The notes under the pieces were generated by a model. That model saw only the letters and a program-made list of their open reading frames with translations. It was not told the DNA's origin and made no database searches. Positions 63,661 to 64,000 of a stretch of 64,000 nt of DNA are shown one piece after another. Both the position numbers and the translations under genes were made by a program. The DNA is from Planctomycetaceae bacterium (lineage in GTDB: Bacteria > Planctomycetota > Planctomycetia > Planctomycetales > Planctomycetaceae), in the NCBI GenBank assembly GCA_024742875.1, contig JANSXP010000004.1, positions 159,284 through 223,283 on the forward strand. Direction: 5' to 3'. Position 1 is the stretch's first letter. Every line of letters begins with the position of its first letter.

Positions 63661-63891
63661 TCAGACGACTCGCTCCCCGGTCTCCTGGTCGATCACATAG
63701 CCACCCCAGCGTGCGACGGCACAGCGGGTGGCTGCCTCTAGGTCGGCATAACGGCCGCGACTGAAGCCACACTCAAAGACCTCGAATCGACCGTTCGGGA
63801 CTGCCTTTGACACTGGGATTTTCGCTCCCCATTTGGTGACTCGAAACTCTCGCTGATCAGTGTGCCCGAAGTTTCGTGGTGCCATTTTCAT
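63661..63891 (-). CDS. Hypothetical protein, element-encoded
   Basis: MKMAPRNFGHTDQREFRVTKWGAKIPVSKAVPNGRFEVFECGFSRGRYADLEAATRCAVARWGGYVIDQETGERVV. Confidence 0.45.
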   Translation of the reverse strand: MKMAPRNFGHTDQREFRVTKWGAKIPVSKAVPNGRFEVFECGFSRGRYADLEAATRCAVARWGGYVIDQETGERVV

Positions 63892-64000
63892 TGCGCATAC
63901 CTTCCCCGCTATTGGCCCAACATCAGGGCGCAACGGTAGTGAGAGTGAGAGAGAGAAACGGAAGCGCACACACTTGTGAAGATGTGTGTGCAGGTTCAGC

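Larger units (their letters stand above)
61496..64000. mobile_element. Left part of tRNA-Arg-integrated element (right end outside window)
   Basis: Integrase stop lies 7 nt beyond tRNA 3' end, reading toward the tRNA; followed by small element-type genes. Confidence 0.65.

Overview
The window is a gene-dense, GC-rich bacterial chromosome segment. It is most consistent with a planctomycete: PEP-CTERM proteins, several sulfatases, a Tm-1-like protein, Cys-rich repeat proteins, and an EPS locus with a PEP-CTERM-associated FemAB-like protein. I support about 55 protein genes. They include two overlapping NUDIX hydrolases, thrS, a cysteine desulfurase, accD, rpe, ftsK, an Nramp transporter, an EboD-like AroB homologue, a PIN/TRAM protein, asnB followed by a YetA-like protein, three glycosyltransferases and a FemAB-like protein (EPS locus), an ABC ATPase-MoaD-ThiF set, two sulfatases, a second MoaD, a large FAD/Fe-S oxidoreductase, folE, and an ECF sigma/anti-sigma/PDZ operon. 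A tRNA-Arg(CCT) with an adjacent tyrosine recombinase marks the left edge of an integrative element that continues past the window. The most interesting signals are: (1) an unannotated multi-hairpin, terminator-ended candidate ncRNA at about 26555-26720; (2) a 20-nt motif (CCTAAYCGGAACRATCGATA) shared upstream of the Cys-rich repeat protein and a lipoprotein, the latter with a terminator hairpin just before its start codon; (3) a histidine-phosphatase homologue in the accD/rpe operon that has lost both catalytic His motifs; (4) a lipoprotein that appears to contain five degenerate NTF2-like repeats; (5) a decayed tRNA fragment/integrase module bounded by perfect 12-bp inverted repeats next to the intact tRNA/integrase module; and (6) a membrane-anchored protein whose C-terminal domain resembles EndoU/BECR-type RNase toxins. 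All family assignments come from reading the sequence; no database search was run.
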